A stretch of 64,000 bases of DNA from Candidatus Binataceae bacterium (GCA_035650475.1 DASRHP010000009.1:110545-174544); one strand, 5' to 3'; shown: positions 38,499 to 48,136, numbered from the stretch's first letter. Program-made: numbers and translations. The notes: generated by a model not told the origin, from the letters alone.

Positions 38499-39014
38499 GT
38501 GAAACTCAGAAGAAAATTGATCGTTGCGGCGGCCCTGCTCGTGGCCGTCTTCGTGATTGGCGGCCCGGCGGCGCACGCGGCCGCCGCCGCCGCCGCCGTA
38601 CGCACCAACATCGACGTCGATTGCCGCTGCACCGATCCGGTGGGCAAAAGCCTGTGCACGGCCTTCAAGCAGAAGGTGCACGATTCGGTCGGCTATGAGC
38701 TGGTCGGGGACACCGGCGGCTTCGGCGTGGGCGTGCACTTCTCCTGCGTCGACATCTGGCAAGGCATTGACAACCAGCTTGTCGGCCGGATGTCGGCGGT
38801 GTCGGTGGCGTTCACGATTTATTCCGACAAGCTGCCGGGCGAAGTTTACGAGGACGCCTCGGTCTTCCGCGTCGGCAGGGACGCGGTGCCCGAGATGTCG
38901 GGGCAGATCCTCGCCGCGCTCGGCCAGATCATCAATACCAACGCGAAGTTCTTCGACAGTATGCGCGCCGTCGCAGGCGCCGGCGCGGCGCCTTCGGCCG
39001 CAACCTCGCCATAA
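38499..39014 (+). CDS. Small secreted protein of unknown function
   Basis: 171 residues from GTG 38499. Basic start (MKLRRKL) and hydrophobic core with a likely AHA-A cleavage site near residue 27 show Sec export. The mature part has four cysteines (DCRCTD, SLC, FSC) that could form two disulfides, and no recognised family. Follows the L,D-transpeptidase by 71 nt and precedes the amidase by 72 nt on the same strand. Confidence 0.65.
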   Translation: MKLRRKLIVAAALLVAVFVIGGPAAHAAAAAAAVRTNIDVDCRCTDPVGKSLCTAFKQKVHDSVGYELVGDTGGFGVGVHFSCVDIWQGIDNQLVGRMSAVSVAFTIYSDKLPGEVYEDASVFRVGRDAVPEMSGQILAALGQIINTNAKFFDSMRAVAGAGAAPSAATSP

Positions 39015-39086
39015 GCGCGGCGTAGGGCGCATGCGCGGCCCGACGGATGGGCCGGGAACGGGATCCGACGCGGAGGAATCGCAAGC

Positions 39087-40541
39087 ATGAGCGGCAACGA
39101 ACTCGTTTGGCTCGACGCGACCGCGCAGGCCGAGCTGGTCGCAAAAGGCGCCATCAGCGCGGCGGAACTGGTCGAGGCCGCGATCGAACGGATCGAGCGG
39201 CTCAACCCCCAGCTCAACTGCGTCATCTACCCGCGTTACGACAAGGCGCGCGCCGACACACGCGAGTTCGCGCGGCGTGCGACGGCGCCGCTGGGCGGCG
39301 TGCCGTTTCTGATGAAGGATCTGAATCAGACGATCGCCGGCGAGCCGTTCAGTTGGGGATGGAAGCCGCTGCGCGAGGCCGCCCTTACGGCGGGCGGGAC
39401 CACCTACGTCGCAGCCAAGTTCCTCGACGCGGGCCTCGTCGCGCTCGGCCAGACCACGGCGCCCGAATGGGGCGCGACGCTCTCGACCGAGAGCCGCGCG
39501 TGGGGCGCCACACGCAATCCGTGGGACCCCGGCCGTAGCGCCGGCGGCTCCAGTGGCGGCGCGGCCGTGGCGGTCGCCTCCGGGATGGTGCCGATCGCGC
39601 ATGGCAATGACGCCGGCGGCTCGGTGCGTATCCCGGCCTCCTTCTGCGGGCTGGTCGGGCTCAAGCCGTCGCGCGGGCGAACCTCGCTCGGCCCTGATCA
39701 CGGCGAGTTCTGGCACGGGCTGTGTGAGGAGGGCGCGCTGGTGCGCTCGGTGCGCGACGCCGCCGCCGCGCTCGATGTTATCCAAGGCTACATGCCGGGC
39801 GATCCGTGGACCGCGCCGCCGCCCGCGCGTCCGTATCGCGACGAGGTCGGCCGCGCGCCCGGCCGCCTGCGAATCGGCTTCATGGACCGCGCACCCAATT
39901 ACCATCCGGGGCTCCATCCCGAATGCGCGGCCGCCGTGCGCGCCGCGGCGCGCCTGCTCGAAGCGCTCGGCCATGCGGTCGAGGCAAACTTCCCGGCCGC
40001 GCTCGACGACCCGCGCATCAACTCCGCCTTCGGCAAGGTCGTTGCCGGCGGCGAGGCGAAGCTGGCGGCCGAATGCGAGAAGCTGCTCGCTCGCGCGCTC
40101 GGCCCCGACGACTTCGAGGAGTGGACCTGGTTTCTCGTCGAGCGCGGGCGGCGGATGAGCGCGGCGAGCTACCTGCTCGCTTGCGAATGGTTCAACGAAT
40201 TCTCGCGTGCGGTGGCCGGATGGTGGGCGGGCGGCTTCGACGTGCTGGTGACGCCGACCCTGGCCCAGCCTGCGCCGCCGCTGGGCATCTTCAAGCTGCG
40301 CGCGGGCGAGGAGCCGCGCGCGATCGGCAAGCGGCTCAACGAGGTGAGCCCGTTTACTCCGCCGTGGAACATCGCGGGCTTGCCAGCGCTCTCGTTGCCG
40401 CTGCACATGACGGCGGACGGGCTGCCGGTCGGGGTGCAGTTCGTCGCCGCCTACGGGCGCGAGGATTTGCTGATACGGCTTGCCGCACAGCTCGAGCAAG
40501 CCGCGCCGTGGGCGGATCGCCGCCCCCGCGTGCACGCCTAA
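39087..40541 (+). CDS. Amidase (amidase signature family)
   Basis: 484 residues. Ser-cisSer-Lys triad can be seen: Lys in FLMKDL, the Gly/Ser-rich signature [14 protein letters not shown] and the nucleophile Ser in [12 protein letters not shown]. Hydrolyses amide bonds in the cytoplasm; substrate specificity cannot be read. GGAGG lies about 11 nt before the ATG. GatA is unlikely since no gatB/gatC is near and the substrate region differs. It precedes two peptide-transport ATPases by 59 nt, so peptide or amide uptake is a possible context. Confidence 0.87.
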   Translation: MSGNELVWLDATAQAELVAKGAISAAELVEAAIERIERLNPQLNCVIYPRYDKARADTREFARRATAPLGGVPFLMKDLNQTIAGEPFSWGWKPLREAALTAGGTTYVAAKFLDAGLVALGQTTAPEWGATLSTESRAWGATRNPWDPGRSAGGSSGGAAVAVASGMVPIAHGNDAGGSVRIPASFCGLVGLKPSRGRTSLGPDHGEFWHGLCEEGALVRSVRDAAAALDVIQGYMPGDPWTAPPPARPYRDEVGRAPGRLRIGFMDRAPNYHPGLHPECAAAVRAAARLLEALGHAVEANFPAALDDPRINSAFGKVVAGGEAKLAAECEKLLARALGPDDFEEWTWFLVERGRRMSAASYLLACEWFNEFSRAVAGWWAGGFDVLVTPTLAQPAPPLGIFKLRAGEEPRAIGKRLNEVSPFTPPWNIAGLPALSLPLHMTADGLPVGVQFVAAYGREDLLIRLAAQLEQAAPWADRRPRVHA

Positions 40542-40600
40542 GGCGGCAGCGCTCGGCGCCTGCTGAAACCGCGGCGGGCGGATGATAGGTTGGACTGCGC

Positions 40601-41563
40601 GTGCAGCCGCTGCTCGAAGTCAAGGATCTGCGGACCTCGTTCTTCACCGACGCCGGCGAGGTCCGCGTGGTGGACGGCGTGAGTTTCGCGGTTGCGCCGG
40701 GCAAGCTGATGGGCCTGGTCGGGGAGTCGGGCTCGGGCAAGACCGTCAGTGTGCTTTCGATCATGCGGCTTCTGCCCGAGCGCGGGCGGGTGGTCGGCGG
40801 CGCGGTGATGTTCGAGGGGCGCGACTTGCTCAAGCTGAGCGAGGCCGAGATGCGCGCGGTGCGCGGCGCGAAGATCGCGATGATCTTCCAGGAGCCGATG
40901 ACTTCGCTCAACCCGGTGTTCACCATCGGCAGTCAGATCGGCGAGGCCGTCCGGCTCCATCAGCACACCTCGCGCCACGAGACGCTGGCGCGCACGATCG
41001 AGGCGCTGCGGATGGTCGGGATCGCCGACCCCGAGCGGCGCGTCAACGACTATCCGCATCAGCTCTCGGGCGGGATGCGCCAACGGGTGATGATCGCGAT
41101 GGCGCTCGCGTGCAATCCGCGAGTGCTGATCGCCGACGAGCCGACCACCGCGCTCGACGTCACGATCCAGGCGCAGATTCTCGACCTTATCCACGAGCTC
41201 CAGGAGCGGCTGAAGCTCGCCGTGATCCTGGTCACCCACGACCTCGGAATCGTCGCCCAGTACGCCGACGACGTCACCATCCTGTACGCCGCGCGCGTGA
41301 TGGAGCAGGCGGCGGCGCGCGAGCTGTTTCACAATCCGCTCAACCCCTACACCCGCGGGCTGCTCGACTCGATCCCGGGCGTCGGCGGCCAGCGCCATCG
41401 CCGGCTGCGCGCGATCCCGGGCACGATTCCGAGCGCGTCCAATCCGCCCTCCGGATGCCGGTTCCATCCGCGCTGCCCGCTCGCCATCGACGAATGCGCG
41501 CGGGTGGTGCCGCCGCTGGAGCCCAAGGCCCCCAACCATCTGGTCGCCTGCATCCGTGTCTGA
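40601..41563 (+). CDS. Oligopeptide ABC transporter ATPase, DppD/OppD type
   Basis: 320 residues from GTG 40601. Walker [10 protein letters not shown]-loop [10 protein letters not shown], signature LSGGMRQR, Walker B VLIADEPT, and the family's C-terminal [15 protein letters not shown] segment with iron-sulfur type cysteines. Partner ATPase follows with an 8-nt overlap. No permease (DppB/C) or binding protein is in the window on this strand, so those lie elsewhere or are not linked. Confidence 0.92.
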   Translation: MQPLLEVKDLRTSFFTDAGEVRVVDGVSFAVAPGKLMGLVGESGSGKTVSVLSIMRLLPERGRVVGGAVMFEGRDLLKLSEAEMRAVRGAKIAMIFQEPMTSLNPVFTIGSQIGEAVRLHQHTSRHETLARTIEALRMVGIADPERRVNDYPHQLSGGMRQRVMIAMALACNPRVLIADEPTTALDVTIQAQILDLIHELQERLKLAVILVTHDLGIVAQYADDVTILYAARVMEQAAARELFHNPLNPYTRGLLDSIPGVGGQRHRRLRAIPGTIPSASNPPSGCRFHPRCPLAIDECARVVPPLEPKAPNHLVACIRV

Positions 41564-42578
41564 CGCCGTGCAAGCAGCCGCGCCGCTCGCCGCGCCCGCG
41601 GCGGGCGAAACCCTGGTCAGGACCGAGGGCCTGCGCAAGGAGTTTCCCGCCGGCTCGCTCGATCTGCTCGGGCGCAAGCGGCTGGTGGTGCGCGCGGTGG
41701 ACGGCGTCGATCTGGCGATCCATGCGGGTGAGACGCTGGGGCTGGTGGGCGAGTCGGGCTCGGGCAAGTCAACGCTGGGGCGGCTCATCCTCAAGCTCAT
41801 CGAGCCGACCGCCGGGCGTGTGATCTTCGACGGGCGCGATCTCGCCACGCTCTCGCGGCGCGAGCTGCGCGCGCTGCGGCGCGAGATGCAGGTTGTCTTC
41901 CAGGATCCCTACGCGTCGCTCAACCCGCGCATGCGCGTGCGCGCGATCGTCGGCGAGGGAATCGAAATCCATCGCCTGGCCCGCGGACGCGAAAAGGAGG
42001 AGCGCATCGTGGCCCTGCTCGAGATGGTCGGCCTGGGCGCCGACGCCCTCGACCGCTATCCGCATGAGTTCTCGGGCGGCCAGCGCCAGCGGATCGGGGT
42101 GGCGCGCGCGCTGGCGGTTAACCCGCGCTTTTTGGTGCTCGACGAGCCGGTCTCCGCGCTCGACGTTTCGATCCAGGCGCAGATCATCAACCTCTTGCAG
42201 GACCTCCAGGAACGGCTCCATCTGACCTACCTCTTCATCGCGCACGATCTCCGCGTGGTCGAGCACATCAGCCGGCGCACCGCGATCATGTATCTCGGCA
42301 AGATCGTCGAGCTCGCCGACCGCGACGAGATCTACGCCAACCCGCGCCATCCCTACACCCGCGCCCTGCTCTCGGCGATCCCGACACTGGAGGGTGCCGC
42401 GATCGGCGAGCGGATAAAGCTGCCGGGCGAGATGCCGAGCCCGCTCAATCCGCCGCCCGGCTGCAGCTTCCATCCGCGATGCCCTTATGCGAAAGATATT
42501 TGCCGGAGCGTCGAGCCGCGGCTGGAGACGGGAAGGGGCGGGCACGCGGTCGCTTGTCACGTTTTCCCCGCGCCGTAA
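41556..42578 (+). CDS. Oligopeptide ABC transporter ATPase, DppF/OppF type
   Basis: 340 residues from GTG 41556, overlapping the previous gene by 8 nt. Walker [42 protein letters not shown] and the [15 protein letters not shown] tail identify the OppF/DppF half. Works as a heterodimer with the upstream ATPase for peptide import. Confidence 0.92.
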   Translation: MSDAVQAAAPLAAPAAGETLVRTEGLRKEFPAGSLDLLGRKRLVVRAVDGVDLAIHAGETLGLVGESGSGKSTLGRLILKLIEPTAGRVIFDGRDLATLSRRELRALRREMQVVFQDPYASLNPRMRVRAIVGEGIEIHRLARGREKEERIVALLEMVGLGADALDRYPHEFSGGQRQRIGVARALAVNPRFLVLDEPVSALDVSIQAQIINLLQDLQERLHLTYLFIAHDLRVVEHISRRTAIMYLGKIVELADRDEIYANPRHPYTRALLSAIPTLEGAAIGERIKLPGEMPSPLNPPPGCSFHPRCPYAKDICRSVEPRLETGRGGHAVACHVFPAP

Positions 42579-42591
42579 GGCGGCCAAGCCC

Positions 42592-43029
42592 ATGGCAAAG
42601 TTCGCCAGCACTGATCCCGCCGGTCCAGGCGATCTGCAACCGCCCCAGCCGACCATCAGCATCCCGCCCACGCCCGGGGCGGCGTGGGTCGAAGAGCGCA
42701 CGCGCGTGGCGGTCGGGCGCAATATCAACGTCTCGGGCCGCCTGGTCTTCCAGGAGCCGGTTCGCATCGAGGGCAGCTTCCGCGGCGAGGTGAGCTCGAG
42801 CGAGCTGGTCGTAATCGCCGACCAGGGCACGCTGGAGGGCAAGGTGCGCTCGCCGCGCCTGCTGGTGCTGGGCGAGTTGCGGGGCGACGTGTTGGAGTCG
42901 CGTCTGGTCGTGCTGGGACCCCACGCGCGCGTCATCGGACGCATCCGGGCCGACGCCCTGCGAGTATGCGAGGGCGCGCACCTGGAGGGCGACGTGCGGG
43001 TGGCGCCCGGCGCCGGCGCCGCGCACTAG
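42592..43029 (+). CDS. Bactofilin family cytoskeletal protein
   Basis: 145 residues. A Pro-rich N-terminus (about 1-35) precedes a DUF583 beta-helix: VAVGRNINVSGRLVFQEPVRIEG, then GEVSSSELVVIADQGTLEG and RVIGRIRADALRVCEGAHLEG. The short length, Pro-rich tails and hexapeptide-like turns match bactofilins, polymer-forming scaffolds linked with cell shape or with membrane-bound complexes. Starts 13 nt after the DppF stop; GTAAGG upstream is a weak ribosome-binding site. Confidence 0.85.
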   Translation: MAKFASTDPAGPGDLQPPQPTISIPPTPGAAWVEERTRVAVGRNINVSGRLVFQEPVRIEGSFRGEVSSSELVVIADQGTLEGKVRSPRLLVLGELRGDVLESRLVVLGPHARVIGRIRADALRVCEGAHLEGDVRVAPGAGAAH

Positions 43030-43046
43030 GAAGGGAGAGCCGAGCG

Positions 43047-43751
43047 ATGGATGTCGAGCGGGGTCAACGACAGCTCGAAGCGCTCTTTGCGCGGCTCGAT
43101 CGCGAACGGCGCACGCTTAAGCATCATCCGACCATCGACAAGATCGAGCGCGGCGAGCTGAGCCCCGCACAGCTACGCCACTGGGCAACCCAGCTCTATA
43201 TCGGCAACAAGGGCCACAACGCCAACATTCTCGGCCTCATCTACGCCAAGTGCGACGACTTTGCCGCGCGCAGGGCGATCGTCGAGAACCTCAACGAGGA
43301 GGAGCTCGGCCGCCAGTCGGGCACCGGCCGCTCGCACATGGAGCTGTACCTCGAATTCGGCGAAGCGCTGGGGATCCCGCGCGCGCAGATGCTGCGGGCG
43401 CGGATGTCGCCCGACGCCACTGCGATGGTGCACTGGATGTACTGGCTGGCCGACTCGCGCCCGTGGTACACGACCCTGGCCGGCATCAGCCTCGGCTCCG
43501 AACTGCACAACCCCGAGGCCTACCCGCGCGTGATCGCCGGCCTGCGCCGCCATTACGGGCTCGGCGAGGACGCGGTGCGCTTCTTCAGCGTGCACGTCGA
43601 CGTCGATCGCGAACACGGCGACTCCACCGCGCATTCGGTCTTCCGCGTGATTCCCGAGGATGAGGCGGCCGACGCGCTGTGGGCGGTCGAAACCCACATC
43701 GAGTTCATGCGCCGGCTGTGGGCCGACATCAATCCGCCGTCCGTGGAGTAG
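43047..43751 (+). CDS. Haem-oxygenase-like di-iron oxidase (PqqC/CADD/TenA-like)
   Basis: 234 residues, all-helical. Metal-ligand pattern of haem-oxygenase-like di-iron oxidases: a Glu cluster at 84-86 and His97, Glu152 in SELHN, then His183-x3-Asp187-x2-His190 (HVDVDREH), the same spacing as CADD. Family members include PqqC-like, TenA-like, UndA and CADD enzymes that use O2; CADD makes p-aminobenzoate from tyrosine. Substrate here is unknown. AAGGGAG lies before the ATG at 43047. Follows bactofilin after 17 nt, so may share a transcript. Confidence 0.75.
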   Translation: MDVERGQRQLEALFARLDRERRTLKHHPTIDKIERGELSPAQLRHWATQLYIGNKGHNANILGLIYAKCDDFAARRAIVENLNEEELGRQSGTGRSHMELYLEFGEALGIPRAQMLRARMSPDATAMVHWMYWLADSRPWYTTLAGISLGSELHNPEAYPRVIAGLRRHYGLGEDAVRFFSVHVDVDREHGDSTAHSVFRVIPEDEAADALWAVETHIEFMRRLWADINPPSVE

Positions 43752-43777
43752 AGGTCTTTGTGATTTCCGGGCGAGCG

Positions 43778-43795
43778 GCGAAGCGCTTGCTTCGC
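43778..43795. terminator. Short hairpin between convergent genes
   Basis: Perfect 7-bp stem GCGAAGC/GCTTCGC with a GCTT loop, placed between the stop of the di-iron oxidase gene (43751) and the stop of rplS (43823). No U-tract follows on either strand, so it might only attenuate or be a factor-dependent site. Confidence 0.35.
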
Positions 43796-43822
43796 GCAGA
43801 CTCCCGGGCTCGCTCGGCGACG

Positions 43823-44164
43823 CTACGCCGTGCTGATGCGAGCGGCCTTGCCCGAGCGCTCGCGCAGGTAGTACAGGCGCGCGCGACGCACCTTGCCGCG
43901 GCTTAAGACCTGAATCTTCTCGATGCGCGGCGAGTGGAGCGGGAAGATGCGCTCGACGCCCACGCCGTAGGAGATCTTGCGCACGGTGAAGGTGGCGCGG
44001 TTGGCCCCGCGATTCATCTTTATCACCACGCCCTCGAAGGACTGGATGCGCTCCTTTTCGCCCTCGACGACCTTGACCTGGAGGCGGACCGTGTCACCCA
44101 CGCGGAAGTCGGGGAGGTCGGTGCGCAGGGCGCGCTCTTCGAGCTTGCGGATGGTTGAGTTCAT
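43823..44164 (-). CDS. rplS: 50S ribosomal protein L19
   Basis: 113 residues. [32 protein letters not shown] and the C-terminal RAKLYYLRER-like segment ([13 protein letters not shown]) are standard L19. The ATG at 44164 follows AAGGAA about 8 nt upstream and gives [10 protein letters not shown]. Normally next to trmD; here separated from trmD by about 4.8 kb, including three secreted beta-helix genes, so it needs a promoter of its own, not identified. Confidence 0.95.
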   Translation of the reverse strand: MNSTIRKLEERALRTDLPDFRVGDTVRLQVKVVEGEKERIQSFEGVVIKMNRGANRATFTVRKISYGVGVERIFPLHSPRIEKIQVLSRGKVRRARLYYLRERSGKAARISTA

Positions 44165-44248
44165 GGGATGGCGGTTCCTTGGAGCTTCGAGCAAATAAAG
44201 CTACCGGAACCGTCTCGCTTACTCAACTCGGCTGACTCTTGAGACCGC

Positions 44249-44274
44249 GGGCCGTCCGTGAGCAGAGACGGCCC
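44249..44274. terminator. Hairpin after the first beta-helix gene
   Basis: Perfect 8-bp stem GGGCCGTC/GACGGCCC with a 10-nt loop, 11 nt beyond the stop of the minus-strand gene at 44285. A near-identical stem follows the paralogue at 45569. No U-tract. Confidence 0.55.
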
Positions 44275-44284
44275 GTACGCACCT

Positions 44285-45343
44285 TCAGTTCATGCACGTC
44301 GGATGGGCCAGGGTCCACGCGTGGTTTTCGCTGGTCATACTGTTGGCGAGCCAGAAGTTGCCCGCGCAGCCCGCGCCCGGGTTGCCGTCATAGCCGTCGA
44401 AGAGCGTGTCGCCCGGTGTAACGCAGCTTCCGTTGGTGTCCGACTTGACGGCATACACGTGGTTTTTGACGTTGCCCTTGTCGATTGCGACCCCGTACGG
44501 CTGGTTGTGCTGGGAGTTGCCCGGGCAGCTGCCGACGTACAGCCCCAGGCTGTCACCGCCCTCCAGCGTGTTGCCGTTGCTGGGCGGAGTCGCACAGCCG
44601 ACGCTGGGCCCGGCGGGATTGCATCCAAGGTAGGCGCCGGCCAAGGTGTTGCCCTCCAAGGCACCGTCTATCACCGTGTTGAACGACGCGCCCTTGAACC
44701 AGATTCCGTAGGTGCCGTTCTCGACCGCTTCGGGGCCGCGCAGAGTGACGCCCTGCACGCCGTTGAGCAAGAAACCGCTCATACTGTTGGAGCCCGAGGC
44801 CGCTCCCCAGATGAAGGAACCGCTGGCCGCCGACGTCAGCACGATACCGTGCCTGGAGCTTCCTTCGGCTACCGGCTGTACGGCGAAGGCGCCCGGGCCG
44901 TTGAAGACGATGCCCTTGCCGTTGAGCACGGCTTCCACCCCGTAGGCGAGGGTATTGGGCGCGTCGGTTTGAAAGCCGACTGCGAACTCCTGGATCGGCG
45001 CCTGCCCGGAGAAGATCACATTGGACGCGGTGGACAGCACGTGCACTCCGATACCCGTCGCGCCCGGCCCGGTGAGCGACTTGCCGTTCATGAGGAAATA
45101 GATGTTGGGGGCCGAGATGTCGATGCACTCGCCAGGCGCGCTGAGGTCGTTGTTCAGGGCGTATATCTGCCCCGGCTGGTTGGCGACACAGCACTTGCTG
45201 ATCAGCGCCGGATAGACCGGGCAGGACGGGAGCGCCCAGGCCACTCCCTGTGCCCATAGGGCCGCGATAGCTCCCAGCATCCCTGCCGCCGCGCCACGCC
45301 AGGCCACGCCGCCGCGTTTCAGGCGCCCGTACCATTTGTTCAT
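44285..45343 (-). CDS. Secreted right-handed beta-helix protein (paralogue 1)
   Basis: 352 residues. Long basic/hydrophobic signal peptide ending near AWA-LPSC (about residue 37). Repeating short strands with Asn/Gly turns (HGIVLTS, GFLLNGVQGVTL, YGIWFKGASFNTV) show a parallel beta-helix as in periplasmic NosD/pectate-lyase-like folds. Cys-rich N-terminus (CCVANQPGQ) and a conserved end (CAGNFWLANSM ... CMN). No catalytic residue identified. A paralogue of the genes at 45569 and 47063. Confidence 0.78.
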   Translation of the reverse strand: MNKWYGRLKRGGVAWRGAAAGMLGAIAALWAQGVAWALPSCPVYPALISKCCVANQPGQIYALNNDLSAPGECIDISAPNIYFLMNGKSLTGPGATGIGVHVLSTASNVIFSGQAPIQEFAVGFQTDAPNTLAYGVEAVLNGKGIVFNGPGAFAVQPVAEGSSRHGIVLTSAASGSFIWGAASGSNSMSGFLLNGVQGVTLRGPEAVENGTYGIWFKGASFNTVIDGALEGNTLAGAYLGCNPAGPSVGCATPPSNGNTLEGGDSLGLYVGSCPGNSQHNQPYGVAIDKGNVKNHVYAVKSDTNGSCVTPGDTLFDGYDGNPGAGCAGNFWLANSMTSENHAWTLAHPTCMN

Positions 45344-45354
45344 ACCGTTCTCCC

Positions 45355-45391
45355 GCGGCGCATCGTGCGCCGCCGTTCGAAATAAACGGCG
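45355..45391. promoter_or_regulatory. Two overlapping hairpins in the leader of beta-helix paralogue 1
   Basis: Stem 1: GCGGCGCA/TGCGCCGC (8 bp, loop TCG) at 45355-45373. Stem 2: CGCCGTT/AACGGCG (7 bp) at 45371-45391. They share three bases and lie 12 nt upstream of the ATG at 45343, so only one can form fully at a time. This suggests a leader regulatory element, which is inference. Confidence 0.35.
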
Positions 45392-45511
45392 GTATTAGTC
45401 GCAGGACGCATTAAGCGAGTCAAAGACGAGCGCGGCGCACACGCAAGCGCTGTGGGACGGCGCTCGCGCACTTCTCGACCAGGCCGACGACTCAGCGGTT
45501 GTTGGAAAGAA

Positions 45512-45539
45512 CGGGCCGTCCCCTGACGGAGACGGCCCG
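45512..45539. terminator. Hairpin after beta-helix paralogue 2
   Basis: Perfect 9-bp stem CGGGCCGTC/GACGGCCCG with a 10-nt loop, 30 nt past the stop of the minus-strand gene at 45569. The same stem sequence occurs after paralogue 1. Likely a terminator duplicated along with its gene; no U-tract. Confidence 0.55.
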
Positions 45540-45568
45540 CGCAGCTCGATTAACTCAATCCTGAGAGG

Positions 45569-46645
45569 TCAATCCATGCACCAGGGATGCGATGGGTTGG
45601 CGACGTGGTTGGGCCCTTTGGTGTAGGCGTTGTCGAACCACACGTTACCGGCGCAGGCAGCACCGTTGTTGTCAAAACCGTCGGATATGGTGTCTCCAGG
45701 GGTAGGGCAGTTACTGTTGGTATCGGTCTCGAAAACTACGATGTGGTTCTTCGCGTTCCCCGTATCGATCACGATTCCGTAGGGTTGGGGGTGCGGCGAG
45801 GTGGGGCATCCGCTACCAACAACCAGCGGAACCGAATTCGAATCCAAGCCCTCAAGCGTATTTCCGTTGCTCGGCGGGATTGAACAGGCGCTTGAGCTCG
45901 GCCCGCCAGCGTGGCATCCGAGGTAGGCACCCGCGATCGTATTTTGCTCCAACACGCCGCCATTCACCAAGTTAAAGGAAGCTCCCTTCAGCCACAATCC
46001 GTAGCCCACGTTGGCAATGCCGACCGCGTCCCACAACATGACACCGGTGGTGCCGTTCAGGACGATACCATTGCCGTTGTTGCTCTCACCCACGGGTTCG
46101 ATCAAAAAGGATCCGTCGGCGGCAGGGGTGACCACGATTCCATTGTGTAGGTTAAGCTCCGCTATTGGCACCAACCCGAGAGCGCCCGGACCGTTGAATA
46201 CCACCCCACGGTTATTGAACACGGCCTCGGGTTCGATGGCAAATGTGTTGGCCGCATCAGTCTGGAAGCCGGTCGCGAAATGCTCGATGAGGCCGCCGCC
46301 GAACACCGTGGTATTCGGAGCGGTTGAAAGCACATGGAGGCCAATCCCCGGTTGCCCCGTCGGCCCGATGATGCTGTGGCTGTTCAGCTCGAAGAGCACA
46401 CCTGGAGCGGAGATATCAACGCAATCGCCCGCGACGGAGCGGGTGAGGTCATTGGCCATGATATAGGTCTGCCCGGGCGAATCGGCGACACAGCACGCTG
46501 TAACGCTCGGCGTGCAGGATGGCAGCGCCCATGCGGGTTGCGCAGCCAACGCGCCCGCGAATAAGAGAGTGGCTGCCGATGCGAGTGATCTCTTTCGCCA
46601 AGCGCCGGCTTTCCGAAGGCGCTCAAAGCGCTTTGCCGTCTTCAT
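45569..46645 (-). CDS. Secreted right-handed beta-helix protein (paralogue 2)
   Basis: 358 residues from ATG 46645, with AGGGGGAA 6 nt upstream. Signal peptide ends near AWA-LPSC. Same architecture as paralogue 1: CCVADSPGQTYIMAND, then beta-helix repeats (YGLWLKGASFNLV matches YGIWFKGASFNTV), and end CAGNVWFDNAYTKG. Codon use is less G/C-rich than the neighbours, hinting at relaxed selection or transfer. Function unknown. Confidence 0.78.
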   Translation of the reverse strand: MKTAKRFERLRKAGAWRKRSLASAATLLFAGALAAQPAWALPSCTPSVTACCVADSPGQTYIMANDLTRSVAGDCVDISAPGVLFELNSHSIIGPTGQPGIGLHVLSTAPNTTVFGGGLIEHFATGFQTDAANTFAIEPEAVFNNRGVVFNGPGALGLVPIAELNLHNGIVVTPAADGSFLIEPVGESNNGNGIVLNGTTGVMLWDAVGIANVGYGLWLKGASFNLVNGGVLEQNTIAGAYLGCHAGGPSSSACSIPPSNGNTLEGLDSNSVPLVVGSGCPTSPHPQPYGIVIDTGNAKNHIVVFETDTNSNCPTPGDTISDGFDNNGAACAGNVWFDNAYTKGPNHVANPSHPWCMD

Positions 46646-47062
46646 AAGTTTCCCCCTAAAGAGCAAATAGATTTGCAGCCTGTCGCTTTTCATCCCTGAT
46701 TGAATCAAAGCGACGCCCTCTAGTAACAAACCGGCTCACGTTAGGTCAATCGTTCAAAACTGTTACCGAGAGCGGTTTTCCACAAAGGTTTCGCGCTCTT
46801 CGCCGATACCTGTTCATTTCGCGTCACTACGCGACGCAGGGCTGACCGAAGCAACCGGCTCTCAAATTAGCGGCGCACGACTCGCGACGAGTGAGAATTG
46901 AAGATCGGAGTTGCGCGCGCGAAGCGAAAAAATTTCTCTCCGCCTGCGCACCACGCTTACGATCGAGGTTGACGCGCCGCTGACCGCTCGCACATGCGCA
47001 TCGCTATCGCGCATCGCCGCGACGGCGCGGCGCGCCGCCTCTTGCGGGGAGGTTCGACTTCG
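46646..47062. other. Divergent intergenic region of the beta-helix genes
   Basis: 417 nt between paralogues 2 and 3. It contains an inverted repeat GCAAAT-AG-ATTTGC at 46663-46676, 17 nt before the paralogue 2 start and a possible operator or leader hairpin, and a TGATTGAATCA half-palindrome near 46702. No open frame stands out. Promoters for both genes must lie here, not assigned. Confidence 0.45.
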
Positions 47063-48121
47063 ATGAGTTTGCAGCAGTCGCTGTCGTTGCTGTCGGCGCC
47101 TGGCACGCGCGCGTCGCGCGCGCTCCTCGGGCGCCGGATTGCGGGACTCTCAGCGCTGGCCGCGCTGGCGCTGGCGTCCCCCGCATGGGCCGCGATGCCC
47201 GTCTGCGCCAACCCGATCACGTCGTGTCCGTGCAGGATCATCCAGGCCGGCGCGAGCTACGTGCTGACGCAGGATCTGGTCACCACCGGCGGCGGCGACT
47301 GTATCCGCATCGCGGCGCCGGGCGTGACGCTCGATCTCGGCAGCGCGACCATCACGCCTTCCGTGCAGAGCCCCGGTTCCGTCGGCGTCCACGTCATGTC
47401 AGGGGCCAGGGACACGGTGGTACAAGGCTCGCCCGATGCGCCGGCGATGGTTCAGTTCTTTTCCACCGGCATCCAGGTGGATGCCCGCGGGGTGACGCTC
47501 AAGAACCTGAGCGGCCAGAGCAACGAGGTTGGCATCCTGATCCAGGCCGGCGCGGCGTACGGCAACACACTAAGTGCGGTGGACAACACGCGGGTCGGAA
47601 TCCTGGTTCGCAATGTGAGCTCCGGCCCGCTGCTGGACAATATCGCGGTGAGCAACACCTTCGGCCCCGGTATCAAGTTCAACAACGTGCAGGGCGGCGC
47701 GCTGGTCAACGTCACGGCGACGGCCAACCACACCTACGGTGTGTGGCTGCGCGCCTCGTCGCACAACCTGCTCGCCGACTTCACCGCCTCGCAAAACACT
47801 ACTGCCGGAGTTTACCTGGGATGCTTCAGCAACGGCGGTCAGCTAAGCGGAACCTGTGACCCGTCGGTGCCGCCGAGCAACAGCAATCTCGTCGCCGGGC
47901 TGGCCACGCCGAGCCGGGTCTTCGGCCCGACTGCGCCGAGCCAGCGCTACGGAGTGGTGGTCGGCAAGGGCAACAGCGGGAATCGAGTGGTGGACGTGAT
48001 CGGGTCGAGCAATGGGGTTGCCGACGGCGCCGACTACAACCTCGAATGCGGTAGCGATCTATGGCGCGACAACCAGTTCGCCGTCACCATCCCCGCCGGT
48101 ATCGACACCTGCATCCGCTAG
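47063..48121 (+). CDS. Secreted right-handed beta-helix protein (paralogue 3)
   Basis: 352 residues from ATG 47063, preceded by GGGGAGG at 10 nt. Signal peptide ends near SPAWA-AMPVC. SCPCRIIQAGASYVLTQDL corresponds to the Cys-rich start of the other two, with beta-helix repeats including YGVWLRASSHNLLADF, and the end DLWRDNQFAVTIPAG ... CIR. More diverged and on the opposite strand. Function unknown. Confidence 0.78.
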   Translation: MSLQQSLSLLSAPGTRASRALLGRRIAGLSALAALALASPAWAAMPVCANPITSCPCRIIQAGASYVLTQDLVTTGGGDCIRIAAPGVTLDLGSATITPSVQSPGSVGVHVMSGARDTVVQGSPDAPAMVQFFSTGIQVDARGVTLKNLSGQSNEVGILIQAGAAYGNTLSAVDNTRVGILVRNVSSGPLLDNIAVSNTFGPGIKFNNVQGGALVNVTATANHTYGVWLRASSHNLLADFTASQNTTAGVYLGCFSNGGQLSGTCDPSVPPSNSNLVAGLATPSRVFGPTAPSQRYGVVVGKGNSGNRVVDVIGSSNGVADGADYNLECGSDLWRDNQFAVTIPAGIDTCIR

Positions 48122-48136
48122 CGCGCCGCTGCGTCT

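Noticed and set aside
47063..48121. Short repeats in the beta-helix genes as a CRISPR or tandem DNA repeat
   Set aside because: The periodicity is in the protein (strand-turn repeats); the DNA is not repeated and there are no spacers.
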